Assembly: GCA_964558415.1 (NCBI GenBank)
Contig: CAZLDI010000004.1
Span: 104,271-168,270 of the forward strand
DNA length: 64,000 nucleotides
DNA from: CAZLDI01 sp964558415
GTDB lineage: Bacteria; Chloroflexota; Dehalococcoidia; SM23-28-2; RBG-16-64-32
Direction: 5' to 3'
Shown: positions 1 to 6,210 of the stretch, in pieces
Layout: every line of letters begins with the position of its first letter
Numbering within the stretch: the stretch's first letter is position 1
Program-made: the position numbers and the translations under genes
Notes under the pieces: generated by a model
Databases searched by the model: none
What the model saw: the letters and a program-made list of their open reading frames with translations, nothing else
What the model was told of the DNA's origin: nothing

Positions 1-1
1 T

Positions 2-628
2 GTGGCCGACTACGTAGAGCTTGCTCGCCGCTTGGACGGCGCCCCGGGCGTGAGCGCACTGGAAGTGAACATCAGTTGCCCGAACGTCGAAAGCGGCCTG
101 GAGTTCGGCATAGACCCGCGGGCCGCCGCAGAGGTGACGGCCGCTGTGCGTCGCGCAACAGACCTGCCGGTGGTTGTGAAACTGAGCCCGCATGCCTCCG
201 ACGTTGTCGCGGTAGCCCTCGCCGTCGCCACGGCAGGGGCGGATGCCGTTACGTTGATAAATACGTTCCCGGCCATGAAAATCGACATCGCCTCGCGAAA
301 GCCCGCGCTGGGTTGGGGCTCCGGCGGCTTGTCAGGGCCGGCGCTGAAGCCGATAGCACTACGAATGGTGTACCAGGTACGTTGTGCGGTCGACATCCCA
401 ATCATCGGCTGTGGCGGCATCATGTCCGGGCACGACGCGATCGAATTCATGATGGCAGGGTCAAGCGCCATCCAGGTGGGAACGGCAACGTTCACCAATC
501 CGCGCGCTCCACTGGATGTGCTGGAGGGCGTCGAAAAGTATATGCGTGAGCACGCTGTTGAAGACGTTCGCGAGCTTGTTGGCGCGGCGCTTCCGGCAGC
601 TAGCAACGCGGAAAACGGACCATGGTAA
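2..628 (+). CDS. pyrD: Dihydroorotate dehydrogenase, class 1B (C-terminal part, cut by window edge)
   Basis: This flavoenzyme oxidises dihydroorotate to orotate in pyrimidine synthesis. About 208 residues are visible against roughly 300 for the family, and the frame is open to the left edge, so the N-terminus lies outside the window and the GTG at position 2 need not be the start. Family motifs run in order: NISCPN near residue 24, VVKLSPH near 58, the phosphate-binding stretch with GGLSGPALKP near 107, IPIIGCGGI near 134 and the closing AIQVGTATFTNP near 155. The stop codon overlaps the ATG of the next gene by 7 nt, which suggests co-translation. The family call is secure. Class 1B rather than 1A is inferred from the motif style, because the partner PyrK is not in view. 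Confidence 0.9.
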   Translation: MADYVELARRLDGAPGVSALEVNISCPNVESGLEFGIDPRAAAEVTAAVRRATDLPVVVKLSPHASDVVAVALAVATAGADAVTLINTFPAMKIDIASRKPALGWGSGGLSGPALKPIALRMVYQVRCAVDIPIIGCGGIMSGHDAIEFMMAGSSAIQVGTATFTNPRAPLDVLEGVEKYMREHAVEDVRELVGAALPAASNAENGPW

Positions 629-1176
629 ACGAGTCGCGGATCAACGTTTATATTCGCAGCACCAGTCTCGCGCCTCGGCAACGTGAACGCATCCAGGCGC
701 AGCTTCAGTCGGCGCTGCGACTCATGCCCGCCTGGGCTCTCGCCCTTGTCGATCGACGAGTGTTCGAGTTGGGCGCGCATAACCTGGCGATCGAAGTCGT
801 CCCGGTCTTCGACGGTGACACAGGGACCCAGGTCTTGAGCCTGGGAATCTCCGACGGGAAGCCGGCCGCCCGGCTCATGCCTCGTGTTCGGGGTGATCAT
901 ATCGATTGGGGACAGAATCACCGGGCGCTGATCGCGAAGGCCGTGGGCTACCTGATGTCGCCGAACCGCACGAACGTCAAGTTCTGGGACCGATGGTCGG
1001 AGGTGGTCGAGCAGGACAAGTTGCGCGTTGCGGCGGAAGGCCAGGCAAGCCGATGGAAGGAAGCAACCGACACGGACCTGCTCCTAGAGATGTTCGCGGC
1101 TTATGCCCTGAACCCGACGCATGGACGCTGGTCCGCTTTCCCCCAAACCAAGCGCTTTCTGGAAGAATGGCGGTAG
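622..1176 (+). CDS. Protein of unknown function, 184 aa, coupled to pyrD
   Basis: I do not recognise this protein. It is soluble in appearance, with no signal peptide or membrane segment. It starts at an ATG inside the last codons of the dihydroorotate dehydrogenase gene, so it is probably translated with it. Features seen: a basic, helical N-terminus with APRQRERIQAQLQ near residue 17, a beta-like stretch near 55 (NLAIEVVPVFDG), and a Trp-rich second half (DWGQNHRALIAKAVGYL near 94, KFWDRW near 119, SRWKEATDTDLLLEMFAAY near 142). The stop is a TAG in the same frame as the metallophosphoesterase that follows, only four codons before that gene's proposed start. A shared job in nucleotide metabolism is a guess from position alone. 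Confidence 0.7.
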   Translation: MVNESRINVYIRSTSLAPRQRERIQAQLQSALRLMPAWALALVDRRVFELGAHNLAIEVVPVFDGDTGTQVLSLGISDGKPAARLMPRVRGDHIDWGQNHRALIAKAVGYLMSPNRTNVKFWDRWSEVVEQDKLRVAAEGQASRWKEATDTDLLLEMFAAYALNPTHGRWSAFPQTKRFLEEWR

Positions 1177-1188
1177 GCGACGGCTCAG

Positions 1189-1878
1189 ATAACTATCGTC
1201 CACAGCTCTGATTTACACGTGAGTGCCGACCGGATGACGGACGCGTTTCATCCGCTCTGCAGAGTAACCGAGACAGCACGACAGGCAGGGGCGCAACTGC
1301 TGTTACTGGCCGGCGACATATTCGACCACAACAGGCTGCCGGCATCACTCCTGGACCAAGCGGCGCGCGTTTTGGACGATGCCGCCATGTCGATAATGAT
1401 TCTGCCCGGCAATCACGACTGCATTACCGCAGACTCGGTGTACAGGCGCGGAGGCATCAGTGACGTGCCGAACGTGCAGGTGATTGGGGTTTCCGCCGAG
1501 CGGAGCATCAGCTTCCCGGAGTGGGAACTAGAAGTCTGGGGGAGCGCACATTTCGACTATCAGAACATGTCCCCGCTGGGCGGGCCACCAGCACGGACCA
1601 GCCGGCGGCAGATAGCGATGGCCCACGGGCACTGGCTTCGACAGCCGGCCGACCGCCACCGAGGCTGGCTCTTCAGTGACGAGGATATTGCCGCAACGGG
1701 CGCCGATTACGTGGCGCTGGGGCACTGGCCACAGGCGATAGCGGTCGGCGACGGACGCGTCCCCGCCTACTACTCGGGCTCTCCAGACCTGGCCGGTACC
1801 ATCAACGTCATTCTTATGGGTAACGATGGTGCAGTCGATGTGCGGCGAGTTCCGCTGGAGGACGGCCAAAAGCATTAA
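1189..1878 (+). CDS. Calcineurin-like metallophosphoesterase (SbcD/Mre11-like), apparent non-canonical start
   Basis: The protein carries the metallophosphoesterase metal-ligand motifs in order: DLH (in IVHSSDLH), GDIFD, GNHD, an AMAHGHW motif and GHW near the end. The first possible standard start is the GTG at 1219, but the conserved D-x-H motif lies in frame directly upstream of it, so that start would remove a metal ligand. Between the in-frame TAG at 1174-1176 and 1219 there is no ATG, GTG or TTG. I place the start at ATA 1189; ATC 1195 or a sequence error are alternatives. About 229 residues is shorter than SbcD or Mre11 and ends after the phosphoesterase core. The role could be DNA repair or nucleotide hydrolysis. 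The fold is confident, the substrate is not. Confidence 0.75.
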   Translation: MTIVHSSDLHVSADRMTDAFHPLCRVTETARQAGAQLLLLAGDIFDHNRLPASLLDQAARVLDDAAMSIMILPGNHDCITADSVYRRGGISDVPNVQVIGVSAERSISFPEWELEVWGSAHFDYQNMSPLGGPPARTSRRQIAMAHGHWLRQPADRHRGWLFSDEDIAATGADYVALGHWPQAIAVGDGRVPAYYSGSPDLAGTINVILMGNDGAVDVRRVPLEDGQKH

Positions 1879-1952
1879 CGAATCCTCAACTCTGGCGCGG
1901 CGACAATTCGGCGAGTGCCTCCTCCGATACTGGTGACATGGAGGTAAGGTCA

Positions 1953-2099
1953 ATGTTTATGCGAGTTATGTCCGCCCTGGCTGCCCTACACCACGACGAA
2001 ACCGGACAGGGACTGACCGGGCAGGTCCTCGTCTTTGCCCCGCTGGCGGCGGTTGTCGCGTTCGGCGTTTGCATGGTCGTCATCGCCGGGTCGTCCTAA
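1953..2099 (+). CDS. Small Flp-pilin-like membrane peptide, 48 aa
   Basis: A short reading frame starts at ATG 1953 and has a strong Shine-Dalgarno sequence, GGAGGT, seven or eight bases upstream. The product has a short basic start, then DETGQGLTGQ, then one hydrophobic helix of about 22 residues. Flp/Fap pilins have the layout basic leader, DE-x-GQ, a Glu-Tyr step and a single helix. Here the DE-x-GQ element is clear, but the usual Glu-Tyr is replaced by TGQ-V, so processing by the TadV-type peptidase is doubtful. No tad assembly gene is in view. It could be a Flp-type pilin subunit, a pseudopilin-like anchor or an unrelated small membrane peptide. Confidence 0.55.
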   Translation: MFMRVMSALAALHHDETGQGLTGQVLVFAPLAAVVAFGVCMVVIAGSS

Positions 2100-2147
2100 G
2101 GTCTTATACGCCCGCCGTCACGGTGCCGCGGTGGCGCACCAAGATTA

Positions 2148-2177
2148 TTGACGGCTCATCGCGTCAAGCCGTAGGCT
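2148..2177 (+). promoter_or_regulatory. Probable promoter of tRNA-Pro
   Basis: A TTGACG -35 element at 2148-2153 is followed after 18 bases by a weak TAGGCT -10 at 2172-2177. Transcription would begin near 2184, six bases before the mature tRNA. Confidence 0.45.
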
Positions 2178-2189
2178 GAACCTCGGATG

Positions 2190-2267
2190 CGGGGTGTAGC
2201 TCAGCTAGGCTAGAGCGCCTGGTTTGGGGCCAGGAGGTCCCCGGTTCGAATCCGGGCACCCCGACCA
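2190..2267 (+). tRNA. tRNA-Pro, anticodon TGG
   Basis: A complete cloverleaf can be folded by hand. The acceptor stem CGGGGTG pairs with CACCCCG, the discriminator base is A, and CCA is encoded at 2265-2267. The D stem is GCTC/GAGC. The anticodon stem CCTGG/CCAGG encloses the loop TTTGGGG, which gives anticodon TGG, decoding CCA and probably other proline codons. The T arm is CCCGG-TTCGAAT-CCGGG. Confidence 0.95.
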
Positions 2268-2299
2268 GCGTTAGTCCTGGGAAGGAACGACACCACGAA

Positions 2300-2545
2300 A
2301 TGCCGGAGGGTCAGGGAGCAGCGGTCCGGATAGAAGAGGAACCAGCGGCGCCACCGCAGATGCCCTTGGGCATCGTCATCGCCCGGATAGTAGTGGTCTC
2401 CGGGATGGCTGTCGCTGCTGCGTTGGCGATCTTTCTCCTCGTTGGTGGCCTCTGGGAGATTGGGCTGTTGGCAGTGGGCGTAACCGCGGTGTTCTTGCTT
2501 CTGATGTTCGCGGTGGAAAAGCTTGCGGACCAGCCCGAGTTGTGA
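2300..2545 (+). CDS. Small two-helix membrane protein of unknown function, 81 aa
   Basis: I do not recognise a family. The product begins with a hydrophilic, acidic-proline segment of about 22 residues. Two hydrophobic helices follow (about residues 24-47 and 50-70), separated by GLWE, with a short polar tail. It lies just downstream of tRNA-Pro and upstream of tatA in the same direction. A GGAAGG sequence about 15 bases before the ATG may serve as ribosome binding site, although the spacing is long. Size and layout fit a small inner-membrane protein. A link to Tat export is suggested only by position. Confidence 0.6.
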   Translation: MPEGQGAAVRIEEEPAAPPQMPLGIVIARIVVVSGMAVAAALAIFLLVGGLWEIGLLAVGVTAVFLLLMFAVEKLADQPEL

Positions 2546-2600
2546 GGGATGCCCCACCGTGCTACCCTTTGAGTAGTGGTGTACGGATGGGACTGAGAGC

Positions 2601-2804
2601 ATGATGCCTTTGGCGGTAGGACCTTTTGGGATGGGCCCGCTTGAACTGGGGATCATCCTGGCGATCGTTGTGGTGTTGTTCGGCGCAACCAGAATCGGCG
2701 ACATCGGCAAGGGCTTCGGCCGCGGGATACGCGAGTTCCGCCGCGAGATGCGTGAGGACCCAGACGAGCCAACCGCCAAGAAGGACGAAACGAAAGAGGA
2801 CTAG
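2601..2804 (+). CDS. tatA: Sec-independent translocase subunit TatA/TatE
   Basis: TatA multimerises around the TatBC receptor to let folded, twin-arginine proteins cross the cytoplasmic membrane. The 67-residue product has the family layout: GPLELGIILAIVVVLFG as the membrane helix (residues 13-29), a short hinge, then the amphipathic helix with IGDIGKGFGRGIREF, and an acidic-basic charged tail. The polar residue common at the start of the helix is the Glu in LEL. Start codons at 2601 or 2604, or a shorter form at 2631 (MGPLEL), are all possible. No tatC is seen in the window. A strong rho-independent terminator follows 30 bases after the stop. Confidence 0.9.
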   Translation: MMPLAVGPFGMGPLELGIILAIVVVLFGATRIGDIGKGFGRGIREFRREMREDPDEPTAKKDETKED

Positions 2805-2834
2805 TTAACCAGGCTGGGCCAAGCGGACTCATCG

Positions 2835-2861
2835 CCGGCTCGTAAGAGCCGGTTTTCTCTT
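2835..2861 (+). terminator. Rho-independent terminator after tatA
   Basis: A perfect 7-bp stem, CCGGCTC/GAGCCGG, with a GTAA loop at 2835-2852 is followed by TTTTCTCTT. Only the plus strand has a T-run, so it ends the tatA transcript and not the facing cyclophilin gene. Confidence 0.85.
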
Positions 2862-2868
2862 GTCTCGG

Positions 2869-3663
2869 CTACGCCTTCTGGACAACTACTTCCTGGATGA
2901 CAAGGGCAGATGAGAGATCCGCACTACATCCGGGATCGCTGGAGAACGAGCAGGGAACGAGATCGGCCAACCCCTCCAGAATGTCCTGCCCCTCCACGAC
3001 GCGGCCGAACACGGTCTCTTCGCCATCGAGGCGCGAATCGGCTTTGTAAAGGATGCGGAACTGGCTCCCATGCACTTCCGCGCCGCCCGGAGCGATAACT
3101 GGCGCGACGAGCGACCATTGTTCGTGAGTGTCGTCTGAACTCTCGAGCGGCAGCGAGTACCCGGGCCCGCCCAAACCGGAGCAGAGGGTTTCCGAGTCCA
3201 ACTTGCAGGTGGGATCGCCTGCCTGGACGAAGTTCTCGTCCTTGAAGAAGAAGAGCGTCCCATTGTAGAAGCCGTTTCCGGCCAGGAAGGCGAAACTGTT
3301 GACGGTCTCCGGGGCGCCGGTGGTCAGCTCAACCTTGATTTGGCCCTGGTTCGTGACTATAGTCGCGACATACGGTTGGTCTGTGTTGATCGTCCGTTCA
3401 GCCCTGTCGAAGTTCAGTGCGGCAGATGGTGTCGCTTCCGGCGGCGGCGTAGCTTCCGGGTCGAGCCTGCTTCGGCGGCTGCCGGCGTTGCCGGTGCCGA
3501 GACCGACGGCTGCCATGCTCGCAATCATGGTGACAATGAAAGCCACGTAGAACAGCTTCTGGTTGAAGATCAGGTTGATCGGAAACGGCGGCTTCGCCCG
3601 GCGCGGACCCTGGTATTGCACGGGCCCTCGCCTGCGCCTTCGCTGTCTGACTTTAGGCGGCAG
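2869..3663 (-). CDS. Membrane-anchored cyclophilin-type peptidyl-prolyl isomerase
   Basis: This is a prolyl isomerase likely to act on exported proteins at the outer face of the membrane. From the proposed start it has a strongly basic segment (RQRRRRR), one membrane helix (about residues 37-57), a Pro/Thr-rich linker, and then a cyclophilin domain. The domain shows VATIVTNQGQIKVEL, a TVNSFAFLA segment, FVQAGDPT and GSQFRILY, matching the usual cyclophilin strand order, although the F-H-R-x-I motif is altered (LFFFKDENF). The frame extends upstream to 3747, but a good extended -10 lies inside that extension, so the real start is downstream. AGAGGAG at 3679-3673 stands nine bases before an in-frame CTG at 3663. 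GTG 3621 is the nearest standard alternative. Confidence 0.8.
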   Translation of the reverse strand: MPPKVRQRRRRRGPVQYQGPRRAKPPFPINLIFNQKLFYVAFIVTMIASMAAVGLGTGNAGSRRSRLDPEATPPPEATPSAALNFDRAERTINTDQPYVATIVTNQGQIKVELTTGAPETVNSFAFLAGNGFYNGTLFFFKDENFVQAGDPTCKLDSETLCSGLGGPGYSLPLESSDDTHEQWSLVAPVIAPGGAEVHGSQFRILYKADSRLDGEETVFGRVVEGQDILEGLADLVPCSFSSDPGCSADLSSALVIQEVVVQKA

Positions 3664-3702
3664 GTTAGTTCGCTCCTCTGAACAATTCGAAGTCTCAATG
3701 CC

Positions 3703-3711
3703 AGTATAACA
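3703..3711 (-). promoter_or_regulatory. Extended -10 promoter of the cyclophilin gene
   Basis: Read on the minus strand, TGTTATACT is an extended -10 element, with hexamer TATACT at 3708-3703. The expected start of transcription is near 3696. It lies inside the longest possible reading frame and therefore argues that the cyclophilin starts downstream, next to the AGAGGAG at 3679-3673. Confidence 0.55.
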
Positions 3712-3818
3712 GCCGGAACCGTCATTTGCGACGTTTGTCACAATCACCCGATGCGATGTAACGGGAGCGCCGGGCCTTCCATCTTACATCGCAAGAGGGA
3801 ATTTAGAGGGAGGCGACC

Positions 3819-4088
3819 ATGATGGTGACCACGGCGCAACAGGGCAAAGTGACCAACGACGCATGGGCCGATCTGAGTGGGCGCTGGTTCTTCGCCTGGC
3901 GCATGGCGGCGGCATGCGAGGATGCGTTGAAGGAAGTTCACATGGCAATGGCGAGCCAACGCGACGATGACCGGGCGCACGCCCTGGAAAAGGTAAGCGC
4001 GCTGCTGAGGCGGGAGATGCAGCGATGGGTGCGTCGCGGGGAGGCGCTCGACATGATCGTGGAGCACTTGCCAAGGAAGACGGGCTAA
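3819..4088 (+). CDS. Small protein of unknown function, 89 aa
   Basis: I do not recognise this protein. The start at 3819 is supported by GGGAGG about seven bases upstream. The product looks fully helical and soluble: an Ala/Trp-rich segment (WADLSGRWFFAWRMAAACE) leads into EDALKEVHMAMAS and a basic-acidic helix, LEKVSALLRREMQRW. It carries one Cys and no metal-binding motif. It stands alone between the divergent cyclophilin gene and the facing MaoC-type gene. A regulator or a small scaffold are possible, but nothing decides between them. Confidence 0.65.
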   Translation: MMVTTAQQGKVTNDAWADLSGRWFFAWRMAAACEDALKEVHMAMASQRDDDRAHALEKVSALLRREMQRWVRRGEALDMIVEHLPRKTG

Positions 4089-4142
4089 CGCCTTAGTATC
4101 TGTCAGGGTAGCGCTGATCCAGTGAAGTATCGGGCGCCTTCA

Positions 4143-5021
4143 TTAGCGCTGGCCAGGCGGATCCATCAACGCGCTCGCGGTGCCCACCACCACTTTCGTC
4201 CGGTCCTCCTTCTCGCACCACACGTCAAGATGACCCCGGGCTCGTCTCCCCTCCGGTGCGATCTCCCGCAATATGCCGCGGCAAATCAGGCGATCAGCCC
4301 CCCAAACTACGTTCACGAGGGCGACGTTCATCTTGCCGCCGCTGAACCAGCCGGTTTCGAAGCGATCGGTCATCATCTCTGAAATGAAGCAAAGGGGCAT
4401 CATTCCCTGAACCACGATGTCTGGGAACCCAAGCTTCCTCGCCTCCTCCGGATCGTTGTGATAGTTCTTGTGAGGCCCCGAGAACTTCAGGCACATGTCC
4501 AACGTTATGTCTTTGACTTTGCCCGCGATCTCCTCTAGCACTATGCCCTCACCGATCTCGAACCGTCGGCTGGACTGCTTTTCCCGCTCTTTGTTCACAA
4601 CAATCCCCGACGTCTGCGAGTCGATTAGAAAGCTCTGGTGCGTGCGGCCGCGGTGGAGCATGCTGCCGTCTGCGGCATAGCAAGCAGTTTCGTTCACGAC
4701 GTATTCCCGATCTCTCTTCACGTAGCGATCTGTCACTTGCGACCTCGTCGTGACGGTGTCGCCAATCAGCATCGGGCTGAACAGATCCCACTCCTGGCGC
4801 GCGTGAAGGTTGCCGTATAGCCGCGGCAAGTACCAACTCAAATTCCTGTACACCTCCGAATGGAGAAGCAGCGCTGGTGCCACTGGAGCGCCTGACCGCG
4901 CATCTCCGTAATTGTGGTCGTCGACGGCGTCTACGTACTGATCCACGAGCGTAGGCGTGATCTCAACTTCGCGCTGGCCAACGTATTGGCCAACATAAAC
5001 ATCATCTCCCGGTGATTGCAT
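4143..5021 (-). CDS. MaoC-type double-hotdog acyl-CoA dehydratase
   Basis: The 292 residues form two hotdog domains, as in FAS1-like/MaoC hydratases acting on enoyl- or hydroxyacyl-CoA. The N-terminal half (residues 10-130) contains ITPTLVDQYVDAVDDHN and the typical PALLLHSEVY. The C-terminal half contains LKFSGPHKNYHNDPEEAR and GFPDIVVQGMM, the signature of R-specific hydratases. In that signature the usual Asp of the Asp-His pair is replaced (G-P-H-K-N-Y-H), while the His remains, so catalysis may be altered. It faces a small unknown gene and lies downstream of the propeller lipoproteins, away from the main catabolic island. Confidence 0.75.
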   Translation of the reverse strand: MQSPGDDVYVGQYVGQREVEITPTLVDQYVDAVDDHNYGDARSGAPVAPALLLHSEVYRNLSWYLPRLYGNLHARQEWDLFSPMLIGDTVTTRSQVTDRYVKRDREYVVNETACYAADGSMLHRGRTHQSFLIDSQTSGIVVNKEREKQSSRRFEIGEGIVLEEIAGKVKDITLDMCLKFSGPHKNYHNDPEEARKLGFPDIVVQGMMPLCFISEMMTDRFETGWFSGGKMNVALVNVVWGADRLICRGILREIAPEGRRARGHLDVWCEKEDRTKVVVGTASALMDPPGQR

Positions 5022-5062
5022 CGTCTTCCTCCTCCGTCATCTTCGCCGCCTGGCGGAGACGC

Positions 5063-6202
5063 TTAAGACTCATCGTTCGTCAGGCGCACAAGGCCGGAGC
5101 CGTCCTGGTTGACCAGAAAAACGTCCCGGCGCTCCCCACGGTAGGACGCAAAGGCGATTCGCGATCCGTCCGGAGACCAGGCCGGCGCGAAGTCCGGCGC
5201 GGGATCGGATGTCAGGCGCCGCTGGCCGGTACCATCCGCATTGGCGACGTATATCTCGCTGTTGAAGTCGCGTCGCGATGAGAAGGCGATTCGCGAACCT
5301 TCCGGCGACCAGGACAACCCACTGTCCTCGCGAGATGCATTGGTCACGCGAAACAGATCTGATGTCAGGGTGTCCATTACGTATATCTCGGGGTTGCCGT
5401 CGCGCTCTGACACGAACCCGAGGCGCACGTCATCGGGAGACCACACGGGTGAACCATCACGTAGCGGCCGCACGGTGAGGTTCGCCGCGTGTGCACCGTC
5501 GACAGGTGATACGTAGATATCACTGGCTGAGCCGTTTCTGGTCTCGTAAGCGATGCGCGATCCATCAGGGGAGAATGACGCCGCCACCTCGTGCCCATCG
5601 GTATGCGAGACGCGCCGCCGACCGCTTCCGTCAGGGTGAACGATATAGAGCTCCAGATTGCCATCTCGCGATGAGATGAGAGCGATGAGGTCCCCGCCCG
5701 GCGACCAGGCGATCGGGATGTCGACACCCGGATCGTCAGTGACTCGCCGTGGATTTGATCCATCCGGGTCCATCGTGTATACCTCGCCGTTACCATCACG
5801 ATCCGAGTAAAAAGCGATGCGCCGGCCGTCAGGCGACCACGACGGGAAGGCTTCGGATGCGGGGTCGTCAGTGATTCTGGTCATGACCGCGCCATCGGCG
5901 GTCACTGTGAAGATGTCCAGATTGTCGTCCCTGTCCCCCAGATTGAACGTCCGGTCTGAATAGAATGCCAGGCGCGTTCCGTCAGGGGACCACACCGGCG
6001 CCGTGTCTGCCAGCAAGACGTCAGCGAGCTGGATGGGGGATCGTTCGCTATTCGTACGCAACCGTATCTGGTTATCAGCGTTCCTGCGAGCGAGGAAGGA
6101 CACTCTGTTCCGAACGCTGGGCAATCCGGAGTCATCACCGCAAGCGTTGAGCAACACAACGCAGACGAAACTGACAACCAGGAGCGCGGCGAGTGGTCGC
6201 AT
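5063..6202 (-). CDS. PD40/TolB-type beta-propeller lipoprotein
   Basis: The start at 6202 gives a clear lipoprotein signal: MRPLAALLVVSFVCVVLL followed by the lipobox NAC and an acidic GDDSG, so the mature protein should be lipid-anchored outside the membrane. The rest is seven full PD40 repeats and one degenerate N-terminal repeat. Each has the pattern W-S-P-D-G-x-x-I-A-F-x-S-x-R-D-G-N-x-E-I-Y-V, as in the TolB propeller. The gene lies 8 bases after the stop of a longer paralogue, so the two form an operon. No TolA, TolQ, TolR or Pal gene is near, so a role in a Tol system is not supported. Binding of cell-wall material or of another protein is an inference. Confidence 0.85.
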   Translation of the reverse strand: MRPLAALLVVSFVCVVLLNACGDDSGLPSVRNRVSFLARRNADNQIRLRTNSERSPIQLADVLLADTAPVWSPDGTRLAFYSDRTFNLGDRDDNLDIFTVTADGAVMTRITDDPASEAFPSWSPDGRRIAFYSDRDGNGEVYTMDPDGSNPRRVTDDPGVDIPIAWSPGGDLIALISSRDGNLELYIVHPDGSGRRRVSHTDGHEVAASFSPDGSRIAYETRNGSASDIYVSPVDGAHAANLTVRPLRDGSPVWSPDDVRLGFVSERDGNPEIYVMDTLTSDLFRVTNASREDSGLSWSPEGSRIAFSSRRDFNSEIYVANADGTGQRRLTSDPAPDFAPAWSPDGSRIAFASYRGERRDVFLVNQDGSGLVRLTNDES

Positions 6203-6210
6203 TTTCGTCT

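Noticed and set aside
2210..2779. Open frame on the minus strand across tRNA-Pro and tatA
   Set aside because: It runs through the tRNA and opposite two better supported plus-strand genes, and its composition is that of an antisense shadow.
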